From NCBI GenBank assembly GCA_964454745.1, contig CAYVUI010000030.1, forward strand, positions 1 through 38,929: DNA of 38,929 bases, given 5' to 3'. The notes beneath the pieces were generated by a model. That model searched no databases. It was not told where the DNA came from and was given only the letters and a program-made list of their open reading frames with translations. The position numbers and the translations under genes are program-made. The stretch is from CAYVUI01 sp964454745 (GTDB lineage: Bacteria > Planctomycetota > Phycisphaerae > Sedimentisphaerales > Anaerohalosphaeraceae). Positions 26,488 to 35,600 of the stretch are shown in pieces; the stretch's first letter is position 1, and the number at the start of each line of letters is the position of its first letter.

Positions 26488-27261
26488 TTAATTTGGATTC
26501 CAGCTTTGCACGATCAAGGCGTAATCCACATAATCCACCACCCCGTAAGGCGGCGCAATATCCGCTTCCAAATTGCCTGTCGTCGAAAGCCATTGGGTGC
26601 CCAAAATAAGCACATCCAGTTGATTTACCTGGCCATCTCCGGTAAGATCAGCATCCGGCTCAGGGCCGCATAATGTATCCACCGTGACCGCAGAAATGAT
26701 TGAACCTATTGCATTGTCTGCGGTGATAATGATTTGCTCCTGATTGGGATTAGGCTCTATTTTCCATTTTGTAAGAGATCGACGCCACGCCCCCCAGAAG
26801 CCCAGGTCTTCAACTGTTTCTGTTGTTTCACTGATAAATTCAGCAGAAGTAACCTGGAATTGAGGTTTTCCAACTAAGCCCTCAAAATAAATGACCTGCA
26901 GCCAGATATCCTTTTGTGGAAGTGCCAATGGACGATTCGGAATTGTCAGGATTATCGTACCTGTACCAATGTCCCAGATCCCCGTCTGCTGGTCACCCAG
27001 CCCCAGTTCGCTCAACCATCCGCCTCCGGGAAAAACAGCTGTAATCACCGCTGCTGACTCACCATACTCGTTACTGGTGTCAGAAGGGGATGAGGGATTA
27101 CTGGAATCTTCGAAATTCCAGACTTGCCATGTAGATCCTTTTTGGCCTCTCCAAGGCGGACTTACCATATCCTGAGCATAACATATGGAAATCAATCCCG
27201 TACAAAACAAAAATGCAAAGCAGAAAAAAACTGAAAACGCAAAGATATTGTCACTTTTCAT
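26488..27261 (-). CDS. Exported WRGQ-family protein with dockerin-like tail
   Basis: 257 aa. Signal peptide about 1-29 (FFCFAFLFCTGLISICYA). The mature domain (SPPWRGQKGSTWQVWNFEDS, GDQQTGIWDIGTGTIILTI, KDIWLQVIYFEGL, SLTKWKIEPN) is homologous to that of the PEP-CTERM protein at 9712-10347. The C-terminal 60 residues are instead a dockerin pair (ADLTGDGQVNQLDVLIL, YGVVDYVDYALIVQSW). AGGAGG lies 7 nt before the ATG. It is the first gene of an operon with the toroid/PKD giant. The same family is first gene in the HAF operon and was first gene at locus A, where it is decayed. Confidence 0.87.
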   Translation of the reverse strand: MKSDNIFAFSVFFCFAFLFCTGLISICYAQDMVSPPWRGQKGSTWQVWNFEDSSNPSSPSDTSNEYGESAAVITAVFPGGGWLSELGLGDQQTGIWDIGTGTIILTIPNRPLALPQKDIWLQVIYFEGLVGKPQFQVTSAEFISETTETVEDLGFWGAWRRSLTKWKIEPNPNQEQIIITADNAIGSIISAVTVDTLCGPEPDADLTGDGQVNQLDVLILGTQWLSTTGNLEADIAPPYGVVDYVDYALIVQSWNPN

Positions 27262-27382
27262 ACTTACCTCCTATTCGCTAAAAACTATGCGCACAAATCC
27301 ACTGCTGTAATCGACAAGATTTACTGCCGAAAAAGAAGCTTGTGCTAAAATTTTACCTTAACCGAAGAAGGCCACACTTCCG

Positions 27383-27450
27383 GATAAGAACTTAGTACTG
27401 AAAAGTACGATCAGGATTGACTAAGACTAACCCTCACTCCAAATATGCCC
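27383..27450 (-). promoter_or_regulatory. Conserved 68-nt upstream element, copy B
   Basis: 65 of 68 positions equal those of 14883-14950. It lies about 120 nt upstream of the start of the WRGQ-dockerin gene. The GTACT-GAAA-AGTAC palindrome is intact. No recognised riboswitch class fits; an operator for a dimeric regulator is the simpler reading. Confidence 0.6.
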
Positions 27451-27733
27451 GAAACATTGATATTTATACCCTTGTATCTAAAAAATGTCAAGAGATTTTT
27501 AGATAGATTCATATTGAATTGAACATTTACACTGATTCATGTTAACGGATTATAAAGAAAAATTTATTTATATATCAGATTACAAATACGCTAAAAAACT
27601 TTTATTATTTTAGAAATTGCGGAATATACTCAAAAGCGGATTATATATAATCAAGCTAAAAATAATTATATTAATATAAAGGAAATAAGGATTGTTTCTG
27701 GTCATACTTTCAGAAACCATTAAAAATATTATC

Positions 27734-27761
27734 TTGACACTCAATTTCTTTTTTGTATATT
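27734..27761 (+). promoter_or_regulatory. Sigma-70-like promoter of the VWA/PEP-CTERM gene
   Basis: TTGACA (27734-27739), 16-bp spacer, TATATT (27756-27761). Transcription would start near 27768, giving a leader of about 170 nt before the ATG at 27942. Confidence 0.5.
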
Positions 27762-27941
27762 TGTAGTGAAAGGAGCATTGAAGGAGGGAGGATTCGGAGT
27801 TTTTTAGGGCTAAAAGTCTTCGCAGCTATTCGAGAAGATTTTGCGCTATTGGTCTGATTGCTTAGAACCATGTAGTTCCATTTTCTTTATTTTTATTGGA
27901 ATTGTAATCGGCAAGAACTCATACACATAAGGGGTAGTAAG

Positions 27942-28841
27942 ATGACACGAGTTTACATCAGCATCGTATTGGTTACATGTATTTTGAAAGTATCAGGCGA
28001 ACCCGTAGCATCTTGGATTAGTCCCAGTGATGAAAAATATTACACGTGCAGTGATATTGTAACTATCGTAGGCAATGTAAACAATCTTGGTTTGGTACTG
28101 GATGAAAAAGGATTGGATCTAAGTATCGTCATCGATAATTCTGAGGGCATGGAAGGTGAAAAGATGACGAAAGCAAAAGAAGCAGCAATTTCTTTAATTC
28201 ATACATTACCTTTCAACAATACACAGGTAGCCGTTTCCTCTTATGGGTACTCTGCTCAGACACTATTACATCTTACACCTTTGAATCCAGATCAACAGCA
28301 AATTATTAGTGCTATTAATGATATGCCGATTGGAAATAATAATGGAATTAATTTAGGAGCAGCTATTTTCGGCGGTGCACTGGCTGCTTCAGACCCTATT
28401 TACAGCAGAACAAGTTCTGGTAAGGCACAATTGCTAATCAATGGCCATAACAACACCATCGAGATTCCGGACCCGGCAAGCATGCAGGAGCAAGTGCGAG
28501 ATATTTATGATGTTACTACTTTTATAGCAGATATTACAAATAATCCTGAAGAACTTCCAAGCATACTAGATGGCAGTGGGGGTAACCTTGTGGGTCTGGA
28601 GAGAATCGATGTCACACTTCCCAATGGTTATCAGATTGATAATTATCCACTTGACAATGGACTTGGATATTTTTCGATTCCAGATTGGAGGATTATGTTT
28701 GGCGAGAATATATTTACTGTTGATGCATATTTTACAAATGGAGAACATGCATCCTCAGAGCTGATTCTGATTGAGGTTCCTGAACCCTGCAGCCTGGCCC
28801 TGTTCGCTTTGACGGGAGTGGTGATAAGGCTGAGAAGATAA
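27942..28841 (+). CDS. Exported VWA-like protein with PEP-CTERM tail
   Basis: 299 aa. Signal peptide 1-19 (SIVLVTCILKVSG). A VWA-like fold starts at about residue 58 (LDLSIVIDNSEGMEGEKM). The metal site is degenerate: D65-N-S67-E-G69 replaces DxSxS, so metal binding may be weakened. The fold continues through VAVSSYGYSAQTLLHL and INLGAAIFGGALAAS. The C-terminus, VPEPCSLALFALTGVVIRLRR, is a complete PEP-CTERM sorting signal. A PEP-CTERM VWA protein would be exported and handed to an exosortase. The start is followed at once by the signal peptide; the ribosome site is weak. It is followed after 17 nt by a decayed FGE-type gene. Confidence 0.8.
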   Translation: MTRVYISIVLVTCILKVSGEPVASWISPSDEKYYTCSDIVTIVGNVNNLGLVLDEKGLDLSIVIDNSEGMEGEKMTKAKEAAISLIHTLPFNNTQVAVSSYGYSAQTLLHLTPLNPDQQQIISAINDMPIGNNNGINLGAAIFGGALAASDPIYSRTSSGKAQLLINGHNNTIEIPDPASMQEQVRDIYDVTTFIADITNNPEELPSILDGSGGNLVGLERIDVTLPNGYQIDNYPLDNGLGYFSIPDWRIMFGENIFTVDAYFTNGEHASSELILIEVPEPCSLALFALTGVVIRLRR

Positions 28842-28858
28842 ATTAGATGTAAAGGAGA

Positions 28859-29372
28859 ATGAAATTGAAAAGGGCGATTTTAATAATTTGTTTGTGTTCT
28901 ATTTCAGGGGTTGCATTTGCAGATACATTCGGAGATTATGGGTGGCAATATCTGTGAATGGAATGAAACGGAAATTGGTCCTGCTTGCAGCAGCGGCATC
29001 CGCGGTGACTCATACTCTGGCACTAGGCCCGGCGACTACCTAAGAAGATCGTCCAGCCGGAGCGGCATCCCCCCGTACGCTGAATGGTACTTTTTAGGAT
29101 TTCGTGTTGCCTCCGTCCCTGTTGAATGCCCTTTAGCGGATGTGACAAACGATTGTTTTATAGACTTGGAAGATTTGGCAAAGGTGGCATCCAAGTGGTT
29201 AACAGGACGTCCCCGAACCATTCAGCCTGCTATTGCTTGCCTTGGGCGGACTTATTATACGAAAACGATGAAATTACCGCCGCTCGTTCCGGACGTAAGC
29301 CCCGGGCTGTTAAAACTCTCATTTCTTGTTCCTCCTCAAACCTTGACGGCATGGGCAAGCGGCGACCTTTGA
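28859..29372 (+). pseudogene. Decayed FGE-sulfatase-domain / dockerin gene
   Basis: A good AAAGGAG site precedes the ATG at 28859, which encodes a signal peptide (MKLKRAILIICLCSISGVAF) and ADTFG, the usual mature start of exported FGE-domain proteins, then stops at TGA (28955-28957). The C-terminal part of the FGE domain continues in another frame: MGGNICEWNETEIG, GDYLRRSSSRSGIPP and FLGFRVASVP. It is followed by half a dockerin (DVTNDCFIDLEDLAKVASKW) and then nonsense-like sequence. About 200 residues of the FGE core are missing. A deletion with frameshift, and probable loss of the second dockerin loop, explain the pattern. Confidence 0.75.
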
Positions 29373-29505
29373 AGTTCAGTTATGACTTTTATTTTGATTG
29401 GTTCCAAAATGGTAGGTATGATAAAAAATTCGGAAAATATGTTTGTAAATCCCGGTATGTATCAGTAAAATTTGGTCCAGATTTTTACATACATTTGGAG
29501 GAAAC

Positions 29506-31254
29506 ATGGCCAAAAAGCTGCCTGTGATTATCGACAACCGCAAGAGCAACACTGTGCTGGAGGCTTTAAAGCGTCTCCTGCCGAATTTGAACAAAATGGA
29601 CGTAGCAACCGGGGTTTTTGAGGTCGGCTCCATGCTCCAGCTGGAGAAATCCTGGGAGTCACTCGAACAGATTCGTATCCTGATGGGGGATGAGACCACA
29701 AAAACTACCAAAAAAGCAATATCAGAGGCTGTTCAGAGGTCTTCCAACGACAGCATCGAGGCCCAGAAAGAAGCCGATGATTCCCTCACTGGCCTTGACG
29801 CCGTCAAAAAAGCCATCACGGACCAAAAAATCCTGTTGAAAACATATCTCAAGGCCAAATTCCACGCAAAAACCTACCTCATGGAATCCGTGGAGGCCAG
29901 CCCGGTCGATTTCGCCATTGTCGGCAGCTCGAACTTCACCCGTCCCGGACTGACACAGAATCTTGAACTCAACCTCTTCAGCACCGATCAGGCCCATATT
30001 GAAGTGCTGAGGAAGTGGTATGAAGAACTCTGGGCCGAAGCGGAGGATATCAGCCCGGAAATCCTCCAGGTCATTGAACGCCATTTACAGGAACACGATC
30101 CCTTCACAGCGTACTGTCGGGCACTCTATGAATACTTCTCCGGCAAGGAGAGGAGCCAGGATGAATGGGAAATCTCAGAATCACTGATCTACCCCAAACT
30201 CTCCCAATACCAGAAGGACGGCTATCACCGTGCCCTGCAAATCGCGGGTGAATGGGACGGTGCCCTTGTCTGTGACGGGGTGGGCCTGGGTAAAACCTTC
30301 ATCGGCCTGATGCTGCTGGAGAGATGCCTCAAAGAGGATAAACGTGTACTGCTTATAGTCCCCAAATCTGCGGAAGAAAGCGTCTGGAAGGCCAACATTG
30401 ACCGCTACCTGAAGCCCAAGTGGTCCATCGAGATGGAGGAACGCCTCCGAATCGAGCGTCACACCAATTTCGGCAGAGAGGGTCTGATCTCCCCGGAACG
30501 CCTGGAGTATTACAGAAAACGTCCGGATGTCATCATCATGGACGAGGCCCACCATTTCCGCAATCCAAGGGCCAACCGCGGGCAGCTTTTCATGGAGCTC
30601 GCCAAAGGCAAAAAGCTCTACATGCTCACAGCAACACCAATCAACAACTCCCTGGACGATTTATACCACCTGATCAACTACTTCGCACAGGGCAAAAAAG
30701 ACCACTTCGCCTCCATCCGCATCCACGACCTGCGGAGCCACTTCCTTCAGAATGAAAAACGCATGGAAAAGCAGAATCCGGACATCGACATCACCGAGGT
30801 GGCCGAGGATGAGGATTTCCTCCGCACGGACGATCTGCTCAAGAACGTATTGATCCAGCGGAGCCGGTCCTATGTCAAAAAGTCCGAGGGCATGAGTGAG
30901 GATGGCTTCCTCTTCCCGCAGCGTCAAAAACCCCGGGTCGTCAATTACTCCCTCAAGAACGTGTACGAGTCCCTCTACAGCGAGATCAAGGATGCCTTCG
31001 ATAAGGAAAATCCCTTCCTCTCACTGGCCATCTACAATACCGCCGCCTATCACAAAGACCCTGACAAGCGCAAGGTCGAGTACCAGAAGCTCGTGGTCGG
31101 CCTGATTCGCACCCTTTTGCTCAAACGCCTGGAAAGCTCGTTCAAATCCTTTGAGGCCAGCGTCGAAGATCTGCTGGCCAAGATGGCCCAGTTCATGGAG
31201 TATTTCGCACCGGACCGCTACGAGGAGTGGACCAAGATGAACACCCGCTGGTGA
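29506..31254 (+). CDS. PLD-like / SNF2-type helicase, N-terminal part (stopped by in-frame TGA)
   Basis: 582 codons. Residues 1-190 are a phospholipase-D-like domain with one HKD motif: HAKTYL (H120, K122) and IVGSSNFTRPGLTQNLELNL. Residues about 230-460 are the first RecA domain of an SF2 DNA translocase: CDGVGLGKT (Walker A, K263), MDEAHHF (346-349), LTATPINN (375-380). The frame ends at TGA (31252-31254) directly after NTRW, but the same frame continues without another stop to 32658 with the second helicase domain. The whole, about 1,050 aa, resembles PLD-containing helicases of DISARM (DrmD-like) and related defence systems. GGAGG lies 7 nt before the ATG. Either a pseudogene, a sequence error or a recoded stop. 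Confidence 0.85.
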   Translation: MAKKLPVIIDNRKSNTVLEALKRLLPNLNKMDVATGVFEVGSMLQLEKSWESLEQIRILMGDETTKTTKKAISEAVQRSSNDSIEAQKEADDSLTGLDAVKKAITDQKILLKTYLKAKFHAKTYLMESVEASPVDFAIVGSSNFTRPGLTQNLELNLFSTDQAHIEVLRKWYEELWAEAEDISPEILQVIERHLQEHDPFTAYCRALYEYFSGKERSQDEWEISESLIYPKLSQYQKDGYHRALQIAGEWDGALVCDGVGLGKTFIGLMLLERCLKEDKRVLLIVPKSAEESVWKANIDRYLKPKWSIEMEERLRIERHTNFGREGLISPERLEYYRKRPDVIIMDEAHHFRNPRANRGQLFMELAKGKKLYMLTATPINNSLDDLYHLINYFAQGKKDHFASIRIHDLRSHFLQNEKRMEKQNPDIDITEVAEDEDFLRTDDLLKNVLIQRSRSYVKKSEGMSEDGFLFPQRQKPRVVNYSLKNVYESLYSEIKDAFDKENPFLSLAIYNTAAYHKDPDKRKVEYQKLVVGLIRTLLLKRLESSFKSFEASVEDLLAKMAQFMEYFAPDRYEEWTKMNTRW

Positions 31255-31257
31255 AAG

Positions 31258-32658
31258 GTGGTCCAGGAGCACATCACCGAGCGGCTGGAACTGAGCGAAT
31301 CCGAGACGGAAGACGAAGAAGAAAACGAAATCCCGGACTTCGTCAAAGACTTTGAAAAAGACGATCACGATCTCGACGGGCTCCTTGAGGACATCCAGGA
31401 GGACATGGCCCAGCTGACCGCTTTCCTGAGCAAAATCTACCGCCGGTTTTACGTCAAAGACAAAGAAGGCGAACAGGAAGACCCGAAAAAGGACGACAAG
31501 CTCCAGAAACTGATCACACTGCTCAAGGACGACCCAGTCCTTCACAACCAGAAGGTAATCATCTTCAGCGAATTCAAACCCACCGCCCGATACCTCAAAC
31601 GCCAGCTCGATGCCGCGGGTATCCAGAATGTAGAGCAGGTGGACAGCGGGCGCAACGTCAAAAACCGCGAGACCATCATCAAGCGTTTCGCCCCGTATTA
31701 CAACCAGGCCAGCGAGGAAAAAAACCTCCTGGGCCAGTCCGAGCTCTCCTACTGCCTGGACAATCCCATCGACGTCCTGATCTCCACGGACGTCCTCTCA
31801 GAAGGCCTCAACCTCCAGGACGCCTCCATGATCATCAACTACGACCTCCACTGGAACCCCGTCCGGCTCATGCAGCGCATTGGCCGTGTGGACCGCCGCC
31901 TCAATCCCGATATCGAAGAAATCCTCGACCGGTCCGAGCAGACCAAGGGCAAAATCTACTTCTGGAACTTCCTGCCGCCCAAAGAGCTCGAAGAACTGCT
32001 CCACCTCAAGCGAAAACTTGACGGCAAGATCATGCGAATCAACAAAACCCTCGGTATCGAAGGGGCACTGCTCACCCCGGACGACCCAGACATGGCCATG
32101 AAGCTCTTCAACGAGCGGTACGAGGGCAAAGAGACCACCGAAGAGCTCATGCACCTCGAACGCCAGCGGCTCGAACAGGATTACGCACCCCTCTGGTCCA
32201 GCCTCCCTCAGCTGCCGCGCAGGCTCTTTAGCGGCAAGCAGGCCGCCGCCGGTTTCGGCCCGATCATCAACCGCCGCGGCGAAGAAATCGACCGCGTCGA
32301 GCCGAACCTCAAAAAGGGCCTTTTCGCCTGCTACCGTATGCCGCCTGTGATTGGTAAAGCCGCCGGAAGCCTTCTGGAAGTCAAAAATGAGAAATTTGAA
32401 GAGGAAAAGCACGGCCCCGGCGAGGTCCGGTGGTACTTCTATGAAGAAGAATCCGGCAAAATCATCGAAGACCTCGAACAAACCTGGACCGCGGTCCGCT
32501 GCGAAGCCGATACCCCCCGAACCGTCATCCACGGTGTCAAAAAGCTCGCAGACGCCCGCAAAGCAATCGAAAAACACATTAAAAATACGTACCTGAAGGA
32601 TATCCAGGCACCCATCGGTGCCAAACCGATCCTGCTGACTTGGATGGAGATCAATTAA
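31258..32658 (+). CDS. Helicase C-terminal part, same frame after the TGA
   Basis: 466 codons if started at GTG 31258. There is no ribosome-binding site upstream, so independent translation is doubtful; the piece is best read as the 3' part of the helicase that begins at 29506. It holds the second RecA domain: KVIIFSEFKPTARYLKRQLD (motif IV region), STDVLSEGLNLQDA (V) and QRIGRVDRRLNP (VI with arginine finger). A charged C-terminal region follows to YLKDIQAPIGAKPILLTWME. All helicase motifs are intact and codon use is conserved, which argues that the stop is very recent or an error. It ends 1 nt before the methyltransferase start. Confidence 0.75.
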   Translation: MVQEHITERLELSESETEDEEENEIPDFVKDFEKDDHDLDGLLEDIQEDMAQLTAFLSKIYRRFYVKDKEGEQEDPKKDDKLQKLITLLKDDPVLHNQKVIIFSEFKPTARYLKRQLDAAGIQNVEQVDSGRNVKNRETIIKRFAPYYNQASEEKNLLGQSELSYCLDNPIDVLISTDVLSEGLNLQDASMIINYDLHWNPVRLMQRIGRVDRRLNPDIEEILDRSEQTKGKIYFWNFLPPKELEELLHLKRKLDGKIMRINKTLGIEGALLTPDDPDMAMKLFNERYEGKETTEELMHLERQRLEQDYAPLWSSLPQLPRRLFSGKQAAAGFGPIINRRGEEIDRVEPNLKKGLFACYRMPPVIGKAAGSLLEVKNEKFEEEKHGPGEVRWYFYEEESGKIIEDLEQTWTAVRCEADTPRTVIHGVKKLADARKAIEKHIKNTYLKDIQAPIGAKPILLTWMEIN

Positions 32659-32659
32659 A

Positions 32660-35600
32660 ATGGCTACACCTCAGCAAATACAACAGGCAATTCATTCTGT
32701 CAGTGATCAAACAAGTTTTATTCATAATCTGCTCATTGATACGATGGGCTGGGAAATTCCTGAACCAGCTCAAGGTATCGGTGACATATCTTACGAATGG
32801 ACGGAAAGCGATCTTGGAGCAGAGGGTCTTGAAGATCATCTTTTAGATGGTTCCGTTTACCAGATACAGAAGATGACGGATGACCAGCCGTGGGGTATAT
32901 TTATTCTTGAGTTTCAAAATGAAGATGTCTTCCTAAGAAATCGAGGTCTCACAGGCACCCTCCGCAAAGTACTCAGAGGTGTTGTTACCAAACGCAGAGG
33001 ACACAAATCGACCCTTCCTTCCTGGGAGCGTGAGGATTTGCTGTTTATATGCACATATCAATATAGGCACTTCCGATTTGCATATTTTAATGCTCCGAAA
33101 CAAAAAGAAAAGACTGCACCCTTGTCCCTTTTCGGCTGGAATGAAGGAGATGCCGATGTTCGGACTCTTTGTACGCATAATCTGTTCTATCTCCAGTGGG
33201 ACTCGGCCCATCCGGATTATGATAAATGGCGTGAAGCTTTCAGCATTGAAAAGGTCACAAAAGATTTTTATCGTGAATATGCCCAGGCTTTCACCGAAAC
33301 TGAAGAATATATCGGCCAGGCAAACAATCTGGAAAAAGAGGAACTAAGGCTCTTCACCCAGACGTTATTCAACCGTCTCATGTTCCTGCGATTCATAGAG
33401 AAAAAGGGCTGGCTGAATTTTCATGAAAATCCCAATTACTTAAACGCACTGTATCAAGCGGGCGGCTGCGATGGCAATTCATTTTATCAGTCCCGGCTAT
33501 GCCCCTTGTTTTTTGAAGCTCTTGCCGTAGAGGGGCGTCAGGAATCAGAGCAAATCGGAAAAGTCCCATTCCTTAACGGTGGATTGTTCGAACGTACAGA
33601 ACTGGACAACAAAGTTCAGGATATCCCGGATGAAGCCTTTGAACCGATATTATCTGCCAGCGGCTTGTTTTACCGTTATAATTTCACTGTTGAAGAGTCC
33701 ACACCCCTGGATATTGAAGTCGCCGTGGACCCGGAAATGCTCGGTAAAGTATTTGAAGAGCTTGTCACAGGGCGACATGAAACTGGCAGTTACTATACCC
33801 CAAGGCCTATCGTATCCTTTATGTGCCGTGAAGCATTGAAGGGCTACCTCTCGGAAAAGACAACAACCTCGAAAAAAGCCATAGAGACACTCGTAGATGA
33901 CCATGAGATTTCCGATGATCTCACAGAGCAGCACGCAACTGAAATCCTGTTTTACCTTGAAACCATAAAAGCGGTCGATCCTGCCTGCGGTTCCGGTGCA
34001 TATCTTCTGGGCCTGCTGCAGGAACTCATCGACATCCGCCGCACACTTCAGAATCAGCAGTTAAGGCAGGACCCCCAGTTTTTATACAAACTCAAACTCA
34101 GGCTCATCAGTGATTGTTTATATGGCGTGGATATCGACCCCTTTGCAACCAATATCGCGAAGTTGCGTCTCTGGCTTTCGCTGTCGGTAGAGTCTGATAC
34201 ACCTCACCCACTGCCCAACCTGGATTTCAAGATTGAAACAGGCGATTCTATCTTAGGCCCATGCTCCGCTTTCCTGGATTCTGAAGATGCTTTAATGATG
34301 GCGGCACTTAGGGACCGGGCAGAGAAACTCGTGGTAAAAAAAGACGCCTTCATGAATGCGCATGGAGATGAAAAAGAAGCTCTTTATGAAGAAATTACCT
34401 CTGAGGAAACGCAAATTGCACAGGAAACCAGCACCGCAATCGGCGAAGGCGTAATCGCCTGGCATATCCATTTTGCCGAAGTCTTTATGACCAGCCGCAG
34501 AAAAACCATTCTCGACAAGTGGGAAAGTGAAGGAATCAGGGTAAACCTCTTGGAACCAGCCGGTTTTGATATCGTTTTGGCCAATCCTCCATATATCCGT
34601 CATGAACTCATAAAAGAGATAAAACCAAAGCTTAAAAAGGTCTATGCTTGTGCTTACAATGGTATGGCAGACCTTTATACATATTTTTATGTCCGGGCAA
34701 TTGAAATGCTTAGCCTCGGTGGCGTACTTAGTTTTATTTCATCGAATAAGTGGTTTATGGCTAATTACGGAAAAGACCTAAGAAAGTTTATATCTGATAA
34801 ATGCAATATCATTTCTATTACAGATTTTGGGGAATTGCCTGTATTTGAGACAGCGGCCACCTTTCCCATGATTTTTATTGCTCAAAAATTGAAAAGTAAA
34901 TCAGAAGCTGAATTTACACAAGTCAAAAGTCTTAATCCTCCATATCCAGATGTGAAAGCAATAATATCACAGAATGGAAGTAAGTTGCCTATGAATGCTA
35001 TAAAAGGAGACATATGGACTCTTGCAGATGTAAGTACTCTGGCGATTCTTGACAAAATGAAAAATTCAGGTATGCCATTGGAACAATACGTAGACGGTAA
35101 GATATATGTAGGAATAAAAACAGGTCTCAATAAGGCTTTTTGGCTTGATGAAGAAACAAGAGAAGAATTAATTTCTGATGATCCTAAGAGTGTCGATCTC
35201 ATCAAAAAATTAATAGTAGGTGATGATGTACGAAAATGGCATATTAGAGATCAGAAAAGGTGGCTCTTATATATCCCTTGGAAATTAAATATAAATGAAT
35301 ATCCCGCTGTAAAAAAGCATCTCAAAAGATGGATTGAACCCCTAAGTAAAAGACCGGAGTCCAAGGCAGGAAGGTATGATTGGTGGTGTCTTGCGAGATA
35401 TGCATCCGCTTACGCTCACATTTTAGATGCTCCTAAGCTTGTCTATCCTGACATTGCCAAAGAACCAAGATTCACGATTGACACTAAAGGGGGTTACGCG
35501 GATATGACTGCATTTATGATCCCTATAGTTGACTATTATTTGTTGGGAGTACTAAATTCGAGTTGTGCATGGCAATATTTATCGGCTTCTGCAGCGGTTC

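Larger units (their letters stand above)
27262..27941. other. Divergent intergenic region with A/T-rich DNA
   Basis: 680 bp between the minus-strand WRGQ-dockerin operon and the plus-strand VWA gene. The left 260 bp align with 14764-15030 upstream of locus A, including the 68-nt conserved element. The middle (about 27480-27720) is very A/T-rich and featureless to me. The right part contains a promoter at 27734-27761 and a G/A-rich leader with several AGGAGG-like stretches and a possible hairpin (AGTCTTC/GAGAAGATT, about 27815-27841). Confidence 0.5.

Noticed and set aside
28911..29372. 153-codon frame as an intact gene
   Set aside because: It starts inside the signal-peptide codons of another frame and encodes the truncated end of an FGE domain plus half a dockerin, so it is part of a pseudogene.
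31252..31254. TGA as a selenocysteine codon or genome-wide TGA recoding
   Set aside because: TGA ends other genes in this window (for example 36837 and 38898), no SECIS-like hairpin was evident, and the site is not a known redox position.
31021..32577. Long minus-strand frames (174 and 259 codons) opposite the helicase
   Set aside because: Shadow frames of G/C-rich coding sequence: valine/phenylalanine-rich, no ribosome sites, and the plus strand carries clear helicase motifs.
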